DNA of 64,000 nucleotides, from the NCBI GenBank assembly GCA_028023455.1, contig JAQFVV010000020.1, positions 3,705,092 through 3,769,091 of the forward strand, read 5' to 3'. The DNA comes from Epiperipatus broadwayi (Eukaryota > Onychophora > Udeonychophora > Euonychophora > Peripatidae). Below the pieces are notes generated by a model, which did no database searches, had not been told where the DNA came from, and saw only the letters and a list, made by a program, of their open reading frames with translations. Positions within the stretch are counted from its first letter, which is position 1. Each line of letters starts with the position of its first letter. This document shows, in pieces, positions 12,071 to 22,185 of the stretch. Both the position numbers and the translations under genes were made by a program.

Positions 12071-13975
12071 TCATCATCATTTTCAAACATTATTGATGAA
12101 GATCTTTTTAAATTTAATTTAATTTCTATCCTTTCTTCTTCACACTAGCAAACTTTCTTATTTTATCCACTCATCTTGTGATTTTTTTCTAAGTCTTTTG
12201 CAATTTTTTGGGATCCAGTTTAAGATTTCAACTGTCTGTCATCTATTCTTTTTGCAGTTTGTCCAATCCAGTTCTATTTCAGTCTCTTAATTTTTTCAAT
12301 GATGTCAGTAATACTTGTTTGTTCTCTCGCCTTTTGTTTTCAATTTCTTCGTTACTTCTAACATATATTTCTCTATACTTCATTCATTAGTCTGAGGTCT
12401 GTGTATTGCTCTTTTGTTAAGTGTCCAAATTTCAGATCCATAATTAAGAATTGGTAAAACACTTTAAAAAACTTTTTTTTAATATTAAGGTATTTCTACC
12501 AAAAAAACTCCATCCATGTTTAATTGTATAATTAATTTCATCCATTATGTTTTCCTTTTGTATTAATAATTTGACCAATATATTTTTAATTGTTAACTTT
12601 TTATCATTCATCACTATCAATCTTTATTTTATTATTTTTTTTTTTGAGAAAATCTGTTGAACATTACTTTATTCTTTTTAGCATTTATTGTTAATCCTAC
12701 TTTATTTTCACCTGATAACTCTTGCAACTTTTCCTGAAACTCTAGGGCATTATTTGATTTAAATAATCTCCATTTACTTTTAATCCCTTAGCTTTCCATT
12801 TTAATCCACAAAATCCTAAATGGTTGTAAAATGTTTTGGAAATATGGAGTTACTCTGTTGCACACTCTTCACAATGTTAATATTTTTAATAGGACTATGT
12901 AATTAAATCATGGTTGTCATATTTTGATAAATATTCTTCAGAATATGACAATATTCCGAGACTATATCTTGATGATTAAATACTTTGATCACTATAGAAA
13001 TGCATATAAAATGAAATGCTTTTTAATAATCCACAAATCCAAAACATAATGGCAACTAAGGTTCGTTGATCCTTTCTATAACTTTTCAATATTTGTATAT
13101 GATTCACTGTACTATAACTACTTTTAAATTCTACTTGTTCTTTTGGTTAATTAAAATCCAAAATTCACTGTAGATAAGTTGTAATTATCTTGGTAAAATT
13201 TTGCATAGAACTGATAAAAGATTGATAACTCTGTAATTTCTAATATTTTCTTTAAATATCAAAATTATTACTGCATTCTTCCAATCATCTGAAACATCTT
13301 TATCATTTAGACATTTGGTATATAACTTTCAATAGTTTACTATTTCTTCACCTGCTTCTTTTAAGGTATTGATTGTAATTTCATCATTACTGAGAGCTTT
13401 TTCTTTTTTCATACATTTAATTGCATGTCTCACTTCTTCATTTAAAACGTTGGACAATTCAGAAGATGTAGCAATTGTATTTTCTTTTTTATTTTATTAT
13501 ATAAAATTCCATATATTTCATGATGTCATATAATACTTATATTTTTCTTCTTATTGCAGAAATAAGTTTTCTATCAATTCCTAAGATGATATTTTACATT
13601 TTTGAGACTTTTGTCTTCGATAGTTTTCTTTGCTAATTCACAATTATATTTTCTTATATTGTTATTAACTTGTTTTTGTGTCATTTTATAGAATTCTAGA
13701 TATTCAATTATTTTTACTGGATCATTTTTGTATATTTTCATATTTCTTATTTTCTTCATATATTGTCTTATTTCAGTAGAGAATTCACTGGTAAATTGCT
13801 GCTTTCATGCATCAGCTACTTTTGTTACTGTTTTTAATAGTGTATCCATTATCTTCTTACTGATTTTATTCAAATCTGAACCATCTTCAAAATCCGTTAA
13901 TATTTTAAAACAATTTGCAAAATCTAATTTGAATTCATTAACAAATAAATGAATATTTAAAAATGCATACCCTAA
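12071..13975 (-). pseudogene. Decayed RTE-type LINE (minus strand)
   Basis: Reverse complement of the RTE reverse-transcriptase copy at 60038-62034, in order. The simple ATG-rich 3' tail is at 12071-12085. The C-terminal 'GTRR..VTDLI' region lies near 12200-12420. The palm N-terminus, with a counterpart of the NEYELSL stretch, is near 13030-13060. The linker (DTLLKT, KKIRNMKIYKND) is near 13440-13960. Many stops and frameshifts show it is dead. It extends slightly further 5' than the 60-kb copy, with a frame reading KLDFAN at about 13915-13935. No endonuclease domain is visible, so it is 5'-truncated. Confidence 0.72.
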
Positions 13976-14719
13976 GGTCTCAATCTAGAGTTTATATATG
14001 AATGAAATTTGAAAAATATTTTAATAGTTATTTTTTTTTTTTCCAAATTTCCAGCCCATAACCAGTTAAACAGTCATCCAATTTGATTTGGAAATTGGTC
14101 TTCAGCTATTTTTAATTGGAACATAAAGAATTTGGATTTGTCTGAATTTGTTAAATGATTATTTATGAACTAATCATGAAACAAAGACTATATTTGCAAT
14201 ATGATGAAGCTTTCATGATGGACAAGGAAGATGCCCTGTTAAGGATATCGTACATTTACCTTTAATAGTTAAGTGAATTGATATTATAAGAATAGAACAG
14301 CTATGGCAAATCTATAGAATGTGTGCCAGTGATGGTAGGTAAATAAATTTTGATGGCACATATGAAAAAAAATAACAAAAATTGATTTTTCTTGCTATAA
14401 CACATCTCTCCTCTTCTCTAAACACAGTGCTCCAGCAGTATGTAAAGAAAACACTATGTATTATTTATGTATAAGAGTACCAAACAGTGCAGATACTCTA
14501 TTGTGTGGATGCATATAAACATTAAAAGTCTAATGCTAAACTAGTCAATAAAATAATCAAAATTATCCCAAATTCAAAACTAAAACAGACTAACCAAAGA
14601 AATAAACTCTAAAACACAACCAATAGTTGTTTGTGCTTGATTATAATATAAAGAAAAAAAAATTGGTGCTATATTTAACATGGTCAGTTGTGAATACAAT
14701 ATAAAAATTATCGGAATCA
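13976..14719. other. Intronic stretch with one arm of a palindromic repeat
   Basis: Bases about 14510-14640 resemble one arm of the palindrome at 54435-54664 (shared blocks such as CTAAACTAGTCAATA and AAAACACAACCAA). Nothing else is recognised. Confidence 0.45.
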
Positions 14720-16385
14720 AGTAGAAGAGAATTCAAAGTTGGTGGACTGAAAAATATGGCTAATAAAATGTTTGTGTTTTATGTTCTGGGTCAGTAGTAT
14801 ACAAACTCATCAGTAAAAAGCATTATGAAGCAAACCATAAAACTTTTTGATAAGAATAAAGAAGACCAAAAAGAATTTATTGCATGGACTATTAAAATTA
14901 CAAATGCTTGATTCTTTAATTAAGTATATTGGCATTCAGTCAAATATAATTGCTGCTAGTTATATTGCCTCAAAAGTAATTTCCAATTAAAACAGGCAAA
15001 ACTCTCTATACGTATTGGTGATCATGTGATGTTTATTGGCTTAAAAGTAATTTCCAAACATATCCTTTTAGTGATTGTGAATATCTAAAAGAAGCATGGT
15101 TAAAATATGCAACGTTCTTTTTTAAAGATTTTGAAAACAAAGAAAAATTATTTAGAGAATAAAAGATATGTCTTTGGCTACAAATATGGTAAAAGATAGA
15201 GTCTTGGAAATGACCAAAAATATAATTTATTAATAAAAAAATAGATATAAAATCTTCCACTTTATTTTTGTTTTGAGAAGACTAATTGGATCAACAATTT
15301 TCTGGAAAAAAATACATCTTTCCAAAATTATACCACTAACAAACTGATGTTTCAAGCAGTATCATGGGCCAGTAAAATGATTTTATAAGTTCATTTACCA
15401 AATGTATTGAACTTTCAGTTGTGGATTCTCACTGCATTATACATCAGCAGATTTTATGTGCCAAGCTAGTTTGAAGATACTGTAAGTTATGATCTTTGTA
15501 ACAAAATTAATCCAATATATATCTGAAATATGCTTTAAATAAGAAAAATTATTGGGACTGTTGAATGAGGTAAATTCGTTATAGAATAATTTATTCGTGT
15601 ATAATAATATTTGTTGATTAAATCACAGAAAAGTTGTTCAAAGGTTTGTTGAGGGTTTAAAGAAAATTAGACTATTTATATAATTAGAATATCATTGAAT
15701 AATACAATCAATTAATGGATATTGAATGGCTTCCAAGATCAATGTTTTTTAATAGTTTGTGCTTCCACGTAAATGAATTAAATATTAATCTGCAAATGTT
15801 AATCAAATAGTCATCATATTTTATTTAATCAAAGGATTCAGAACTAAATTAGAAATGTTTAATCTTGATATTATCAAATACCTATAAATATTCTGTAAGC
15901 AGAAAAAAAATTTTGTGAATATAGACTCTTAAAAGAAATCGAGTTAAAATTAATATAAAAGCTTACTACAGTAATCCAGTTGATAATCAAATTTTTTTTA
16001 GATTTATGCAGTTCACAGTTTGAAAAAAAAAAAAACCATAAAAATTTCCTTTATATTAAATAACAATATTAGATAAACTCAATTTGAAACTTCTCAAGTG
16101 ATTAAATTTGAATGATATAGAATTGCAATTCAATCCATTTCTATATGGAAACAAAAGTTTGTTGATTTTAGAAATGACTTGGAAATGATTGAAAATGATA
16201 AATTATTGGGTGCAACAATAAAAAAAGAAAATGCTGAAGAGAAAATATTAAAACTTGGAATTCCATTCCTGGAACTTTCATTATTTTCAGAAATTAATTT
16301 TATAAAAGACAGTTTCAGAAATAATGACTGATGAATCTAGTTTGGTATGTCTACTATTAAAAGTAGCAAAATGTAAATATTAAGC
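14720..16385 (+). pseudogene. Decayed hAT-like (ZBED5/GTF2IRD2-type) transposase
   Basis: Fragments appear in the order expected for the hAT-related family that also gave rise to vertebrate ZBED5, SCAND3 and GTF2IRD2 domains. They are: a KSIMKQ/HYEANHKTF-like zinc-finger end (about 14815-14860), PFSDCEYLKEAWLKYATFF (about 15064-15120) followed by MSLATNMVKDRVLEMTKNI, then HCIIHQQILCAKL (about 15430-15470) and WKQKFVDFRNDLEMIEND (about 16145-16200). Last comes ELSLFSEINFIKDSFRNN then TDESSLVCLLLKVAKC (about 16270-16375), the dimerisation-domain end. Several frameshifts and stops make it non-functional. A short S1 element interrupts it at 14987-15042. Confidence 0.65.
14972..15057 (-). mobile_element. 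S1 short element, 56 bp, with exact 15-bp target duplication
   Basis: AAAAGTAATTTCCAA occurs at 14972-14986 and 15043-15057, flanking a 56-bp element. Removing the element and one duplicate rejoins the hAT transposase frame around ..ASKVIS.. and PFSDCEY. Read on the minus strand it begins near ATCACATGATCACC and ends GCCTGTTTTAA. Confidence 0.85.
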
Positions 16386-16393
16386 ATTTAATA

Positions 16394-16800
16394 TCTTCAG
16401 AAATATTACCAAATTCATTACTTTCTTTATTTTGCTATAATATCGTATATAAATACAATTTATCCACTACTTTGAACACTTTTTAGCAAAAACCTTTTAC
16501 TGACCTATATTCATGTGCAATCTTAAGTTTCGACTGTCCTGCAGTCTTCTTCGGAGCCATTTTTATTTTAATTTTTTTAAAAGTAAAAAATAAGATTGTG
16601 CATGAATATAGGTCCATAAAAGGATTTTTCTAAATAGTGTTCAAACATTTTTTTACTTTTAAAAAAATTAAAATAAAAATGTCTCTGAAGAAGACTGCAA
16701 GACAGTTGAAACTTAAGATTGCGCATGAATATAGATCAATAAAAGGTTTTTGCTAAAATGTATTCAAAGTAGCGGATAAATTGTATTCATTTAGCATCTT
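16394..16800. repeat. Repeat family M, palindromic copy 1
   Basis: One unit lies on the minus strand (about 16452-16575). It is followed by a partial plus unit (about 16590-16645) and a full plus unit (about 16680-16790). Each full unit has a hairpin, GACTG/CAGTC or a variant, preceded by CTGAAGAA or CTCCGAAGAA and followed by GAAAC, and then a conserved TGCACATGAATATAGG-type stretch. A second copy is at 53330-53615. Both copies also share the leading block ATCTTCAGAAATATTACC. Confidence 0.7.
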
Positions 16801-16895
16801 ATGTACAGCAGTAAAAATCTCATTCAAAAATTTATGACAGTTTTTCTTTGTAAAATTCTATGCTAATTTTTAAAGTGATTTCAATTCTTAAATAA

Positions 16896-17571
16896 TTATT
16901 TTTGGTAGTCTATCCCAACGTACACGATGGCCGCTAGAGGTGCTGTTTCTGTGTTAGCACGCAGACCTATATTTAGATTGTCATAAAAATTACCTTTTTT
17001 TTTATTTTTTAAAAAAAGTACTTATAGAGTAAATAATTAAAAAAAAAGATCGCTTTTTAAAGTCATAATTTAAAAATACATCGATTCATGAAATGGTGAA
17101 ATAGAATGTAACATTATTACATTTGGCCGTATATTTAAATAGTTATGGCTTATAAATTAATCACACCTGTACATTATAGGTCATCAATCTTTTAAGTACT
17201 ATGTACATAAACACTAGCAAGCAGGCATTTGCAATGTGTTTAGAGGTTGCTGTTTTTCCGTGTATAACATGGAGAAACAGCGCCACGTAGTGGGCTAGAA
17301 TCTTGGTAGTTGCTGATAGCAGATGATGTAAGCTAGATGTGTTTACGGTGATCAGCGCCACCTAGGTTCTTGGTAGTTGGTGGTAGCAGACCATGTAAGC
17401 TGCCAGCTAGCTTGTGGAAGGTTCCTGCGCATACACATGGTGAACAGCGCCACCTAGCGGCTGGAAGAAGCATTTCTGCTTTCGAGGCCCCTTCCTGCAT
17501 TTTCTTGTGCTAACACAGAAACAGCGCCTCTAGTGGCCATCGTGTACATCAGGATAGATTACCTTATTTTT
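16896..17571. mobile_element. T1: 660-bp TIR element with 8-bp target duplication
   Basis: Element 16904-17563 is bounded by the direct duplication TTATTTTT (16896-16903 and 17564-17571). Its ends, GGTAGTCTATCC and GGATAGATTACC, belong to inverted repeats of about 57 bp. The core (16919-16960 versus 17507-17548) differs at only a couple of positions. An 8-bp duplication is typical of hAT, P or Merlin superfamilies. The interior is GC-richer than its surroundings and holds three degenerate copies of a CAGCGCCACCTAG-type motif plus two copies of a TCTTGGTAGTTG...GCAGA block. It has no coding capacity, so it is non-autonomous. Confidence 0.82.
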
Positions 17572-18407
17572 CAATTAATTTTTTTTTCTTATTAAAATAT
17601 TGTTTTTCATATCAATATTTTGATAAATATTATTTGTAAATTTTTGGCATGAACATTTAAAAAGGTTCACCATCGCTGGAATAGACTAAGCAAAGGATTA
17701 GTTAAAAAAGAATTATTAAAAAAGAAAACTGAAAGCCACTTATTTAACAAAATACTGAAATATCACTATAATAATTTTAAAAAAAATCATTACTAGCATG
17801 AATTCATATAACTTTAGTTCATTTCAGTTTTAGCATCTATTGTAAGCTTGACTAATCAATAGATATCTAGTATCTATTGACTAATCAAGCTTACAGTTGT
17901 TGACAGAATGGGAGTTGAATAAATCTAACCCTTGAAAAATATTGTGAAGTTGGAGTCATGTCATATTTTTTATTTTATAAACTTATATATTTATATGTGT
18001 TATAACAGTGGATTATAATTATTTTGGTATATATATGTAAATTTTAATAATAATAGCTCAAATATAGATGAAAGTAAAGCGAAAGTTATCGTGAACTTCA
18101 TACGAAGTATATATAAATAAACTAATACAAACCCATCAATAAATTGAATGCACAAATACAATCCAAATTAAAGTACAAATGGATCCATTTTGTATTTTTC
18201 ATTTATTAATAGATTTGTACACTGGAGGTTTATAGTAACTTCCAGTTTAATTTGGCATGCAGTTATTATCTAAAAATTATATTAATATTATTTATTTTTG
18301 AAAAAGGGGTCGAACAAAAACAATAATGTGGTCTTGTATATAAGTCATTGAGCATTAAATCTGTTGAGTTTTTATTTATATTCAGACTTATAATATCAGA
18401 ATATTGA
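17572..18407. other. Intronic stretch with one small palindrome
   Basis: A near-perfect palindrome lies at 17841-17895 (25-bp arms, two mismatches, 5-base loop). Otherwise AT-rich sequence with no recognised element. Confidence 0.5.
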
Positions 18408-18765
18408 AAACTGGAAAAACTCTCCATACAGTAGTGCCACTCAGTGCAAGCCAGAGTAATCAATGAATGCCAGAAGGCTTGTGCATAAAATCCCTATCTA
18501 GTGCCTACTCATCCAATATCCCCAGACTAGTTTCCATCATGTGACTTTCATCATATTGAGGAGCTTTGGATCTGAGAGCACTGCACCTAAATCTTAGGAT
18601 CTAATGCAACCCTCCAGCAGCCACCTTTTATATCTACTTAACTACAAAACTATGAATCTAAAATTGAAAACAGTAATATTTTCAATCCAAAGTCATTAGC
18701 TTATATAGTCATGTAGGATGAGTAGGCACTAGATGGGGATTTTATGCACAAGCCTAAATGAAGTT
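18408..18765 (-). mobile_element. S1 element, long divergent copy
   Basis: Bases about 18412-18610 match the S1 interior also seen at 20420-20686 and 26551-26750. Shared blocks include GCCACTCAGTGCAAGCCAGA and CTACTCATCCAATATCCCCA. An inverted fragment of the same interior follows at about 18717-18757. No clear target duplication was found. The remainder to 19190 shows nothing, apart from the poly-T tract before the acceptor. Confidence 0.6.
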
Positions 18766-19204
18766 TTTTTTTGTTGTTCAATTTGTAAAAAAAATAATTG
18801 CTAGAATTATAAGAAGGGCTTCATTTTTTCCTACTTGTGATGTTTTATAATTTTTAAGTTGTTTAGAATATTTATATTCTGGTTAATTTATTCTGTCACT
18901 CCAAAACAGATGCACGGAAGTAAGAATAAGTAAGAAAATCTTCATTAGTATCATTGATAATTTATGGAGTTCAAGGTTTTTATTCTTTTTTAGTTTTTGA
19001 GGTAGATCAGTATTAGTTTCCAGTACTTTATTATCAAAATCTCTCAATATTATTATCTCTAGGCTCCAATAAAACATATATGTATTATAAAAATATTCAA
19101 GAGTTAATAATTCAAATTAGTAACTGATATATGCTTTGCTTTTAATTTGCAATTATTTAATAGTAATAATGGTAATGTTATCTCTCTTTTTTTTTTTTTT
19201 TTAG

Positions 19205-19625
19205 AATTTTCTGCGATACTGCCATAAAACAGTTTCAAATGTGGGTTTACAAAGCTTATAACAAGTCTGGAAATGACATTCCATCCTGCGTCTTAAAACT
19301 TTTTAATTTGAAATTCTTTCCTGAAACAGCATCAAATGTTGCGAATGCAGTTTCACAGTTAACACCTTCAGTTAATGGATTTGTAGTAGCTTCAGAGAGG
19401 TCTAATGAAACAACATCCTTTAACATCAGTAATAATCTTGCCACTGAAGACTTTACAGCAGTTGTCAGAGTTAATAAGTCTGGTAGTACAATATCTTCAT
19501 GTCTTCTAGAATATGTTAAAGATGAAATTACAGAAGATACTGATCATTTTTCTACCCTAGATGACCAGGAGGATTTTATTAGTAACACAAATATCATAAT
19601 AAAACAAGAATTAACCAAGTCATGA
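19205..19625 (+). CDS. P2X7-type intracellular-domain protein, exon 2 (residues 161-300)
   Basis: Terminal coding exon, ending at TGA 19623-19625. It continues the domain with FCDTAIKQFQMWVYKAY and then NDIPSCVLKLFNLKFFPE. This matches the family pattern of an aromatic/Trp helix followed by IPSC-V-x-x-I/F...FP. The tail from about residue 205 is Ser/Thr/Asn-rich, then acidic (about 267-290). It ends with IIIKQE, which fits the psi-K-x-E pattern of a SUMO attachment site; that is suggestive only. SGNDIPSCVLKLF and SGSTISSCLLEYV resemble each other, a possible internal repeat. The domain core is complete, so the gene appears intact. The acceptor is preceded by about 20 thymines. Confidence 0.72.
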
Positions 19626-20405
19626 CACAATTCTCCTGAATGTGTGAGAACTGGAAAAATTGAAATTATTAACTGATTAGGAAGTTCAAACTGTGGTTAT
19701 AAATTTTCATATACTCATAACATGGAGTCCCAAACATATTTTGTATAAGAGGAGCTTGAAACTTGATATGTTTATAAATAATAAGATATAATTCACTTAC
19801 CATAAAATATCTCTTAGTAGATGGTTTGTTTCTAAGATACTATTACTAATTAAGATTTGCCTTGAAATCTTGATTCTGAACTTATTAGTAACACAGTGGT
19901 ATAAATGTGGATGATGTAAAAATAAAATAATAAAAAAAAACATTTTGACCTCATAAATCCAAATATTTAGATAAATAAAATGCTTAGTTACTTAGGAATA
20001 ATGTGGCATCCTGTTCAATTGATAAAACTTAATGTTTTTTGATATTTTGCTGAAAAGACAATGAATCAGAAAAAGAGTATATTTTAAACATTTTGTGTTA
20101 AACCAAAGAATTTGACTGTAAAAGTGTACATTATTTATTCATTCATTCTTGAATTACTCATTAATAAATAAATAAGTAAATCATTTTATGATATATATTC
20201 CACTATGAGGAAATCAACTACTGGATGATTTTTTCTTATTTATATTATAATCATATTGAACTTGAAATAACATGTCTCACTAATTAATTATTTTTTATGT
20301 GCACAATTTATAATATCTAAATGGTTGTCATTTATATTAACTCTGTAAATATATGTTAAATTATTTGAATTTTACTAGTTTAATCATTGAGCAAGTATGT
20401 CAATA
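19626..20405. other. 3' flank of the P2X7-domain gene
   Basis: Probable 3' untranslated region up to about 19.93 kb, then AT-rich intergenic sequence with no recognised feature. Confidence 0.4.
19921..19926 (+). promoter_or_regulatory. Candidate polyadenylation signal AATAAA
   Basis: AATAAA about 295 bp after the stop codon of the P2X7-domain gene, followed by further AATAA and an A-run. Such hexamers are common by chance in DNA this AT-rich. Confidence 0.35.
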
Positions 20406-20700
20406 TATATTAGAATATCCAAATAGGCAAAGCTCTCTATACGTATTGCTACTCAGTGCAAGCCAGAAGGCTTGTGCATTACATCATCATCTAGTGCCTA
20501 CTCATCCAATATCCCCAGACTAGTATCTGGCTTGTGGCCTTCGTCAGTGAGATGGGGATTTTATGCATAAGCTTTCTGGCATCTATTAATTACTCTGGCT
20601 TGCACTGAGTGACAATACATATAGAGAGTTTTGCCTGTTTGAATACAGCTATGAGCAAGCATAAGAAATTGTGATCATGTGATGTTTATATTAGAATATC
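20406..20700 (-). mobile_element. S1 element, 267 bp, with exact 14-bp target duplication
   Basis: TATATTAGAATATC occurs at 20406-20419 and 20687-20700. On the minus strand the element starts ATCACATGATCACAATTTCT. It then has a pair of inverted segments built from AACAGGCAAAACTCTC...CAATACGTATAGAGAG and ends GCTTTGCCTATTT. This is the longest S1 copy with clear boundaries and the best reference for the family. Confidence 0.85.
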
Positions 20701-21900
20701 TTCAGAAAATTTTATAAATGTCAAAAGCACCAAAGATAAACCAATAAAAAAAATATTAATTTCAAAGATTATAATTGACAGGGGAAAAAAAATTTGAAGA
20801 TAAACATAATTTTATCAATAAAGAAATGGTTACAGACAGTGAAAAATCACAACCAACAATAGAAATATCTAAAAGGAAAGGAACAATTATAAACTATTAA
20901 TTCCTCAAAAAATCAAAAAAACTGCATAACTTTGCATAATAATAAAATGGCAGATTAAAAAAATTGATTAATATTCTTAGACAAATCACATGCAATTAAG
21001 TATACAAAAGCCATATTATTTTCAAATTAATGAGAACACATTTGAAAAATTAAATAACTATTAGCTTGGGGTATTTGGTAACAATAGGATACCTAAAACC
21101 TTTTTCTGTTACTCATTCTATAGATATAGTGTTGGATGAATTTTTATTTTGTATCTTTCATATTGATTAAGGCTCCAAGTAAAGTAAGTCTAATTGATAA
21201 AAATATTTTACATTTGTCTTTTACCCTCAAAAGATTTTTTAGTGATTGTATAATTAACAAAACTAAATAAAATAAAAACAGAAAATCTAATTTAAATATT
21301 AAATGGGAATCTGTGACATTTTAAAAGAATTAAATCTTGACATTCCAGGAAAAGTAATATGATTTGACCAACAAATCTTTTCCAAAGCTTTACAAAATGT
21401 ATGGACAATAAATAGTTCTGATGTTTATTTAAAAATAAAATAGCTGAAGACACCATATTTGCTCATGATTGATAGATTCCCAAGTACAGTGTGCATCAAA
21501 GGAAAACTCCAATGAATAAATGTACTTTGTGAGAACTGACAAATTTGGATATAGTTACCTTATGACCATTAATCCATCATGATTTTAAGTCAGAGTCTCA
21601 TATTGAGAACATTGATACCATGGTATTGGAGAGAGTGAAAGTTTAGATGAGTTTGAGCAATTTACTAATAACAGTATCAAAAGATTTTAAAATAATATTT
21701 ATCTACTTCCATAGTCCAATTAAAATTGAAAAAAATCAATAAATTTTTTTAACAGCTCAAATACATCGTTTGAACTATCTTCTTAGGAATAGGAAAAATC
21801 ATTCTTAAAATAATTCAAATCAATTCTATAAAAAATAAAAGAAGACAAAACAAAAATAATTCTGCAACCTAAATGATGAGGCAAAACAAAAAGATTTTAG
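20701..21900. other. Intergenic stretch, possibly decayed LINE ORF1
   Basis: AT-rich. Short open stretches occur but no domain is recognisable. It precedes a weak endonuclease-like segment. Confidence 0.3.
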
Positions 21901-21949
21901 CAATCCTGATGATGAGAACAAAATAATACCAGAAGTACACACATTTCAA

Positions 21950-22185
21950 CACATGTAGAATGGCCAGTAATGATATAAAATTTGCGATTCTAAATGTCTC
22001 ATCAGAAATTCATAAAGTTCTTTAATAGAATATCTTTTGATAAGTTAGCAATTTTTGAACACACAATTCAGTCATACTAGTAACACATATTTTTAAGGCA
22101 TTATCTAACTATTGCCACTCCTTTTTTAAATAATCAAACTGTAAGAGGTGTTGCTATCTTAATTAGTAAAGAAAAATTTCAGGAT
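21950..22185 (+). pseudogene. Weak candidate: LINE endonuclease N-terminus
   Basis: The translation RMASNDIKFAILNVSSEIHK (about 21958-22016), followed some 150 bp on by TVRGVAILISKEKFQD (about 22138-22184), recalls the start of an L1-type apurinic endonuclease: an N-D-I-K-x-A-T-L-N-V strand, then a S-R-G-V-A-I-L strand. The middle part is frameshifted and catalytic residues cannot be placed. Low confidence. Confidence 0.3.

Larger units (their letters stand above)
1831..19204 (+). other. Intron of the P2X7-domain gene (about 17.4 kb)
   Basis: Bounded by a consensus GTGAGT donor (1831-1836) and a poly-T tract ending in TTAG (acceptor AG at 19203-19204). Joining the exons restores one codon, AA+A for Lys161, and an open frame on both sides. 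The intron is filled with mobile-element remnants listed separately. The alternative, that these are two unrelated exons, is unlikely: the downstream exon starts exactly where the domain should continue (FCDTAIKQFQMW). Confidence 0.7.

Noticed and set aside
16527-16560. CTGAAGAA-GACTG-CAGTC-GAAAC as a true hammerhead in family M
   Set aside because: There is an extra A between the core box and stem II, and no stem III/stem I closure can be found (GAAACTTAAG does not give the required A-U pair and cleavage triplet).
20406-20700. S1 family as a Helitron
   Set aside because: Exact 12-15 bp target duplications are present, and there is no CTRR end or A-T insertion site.
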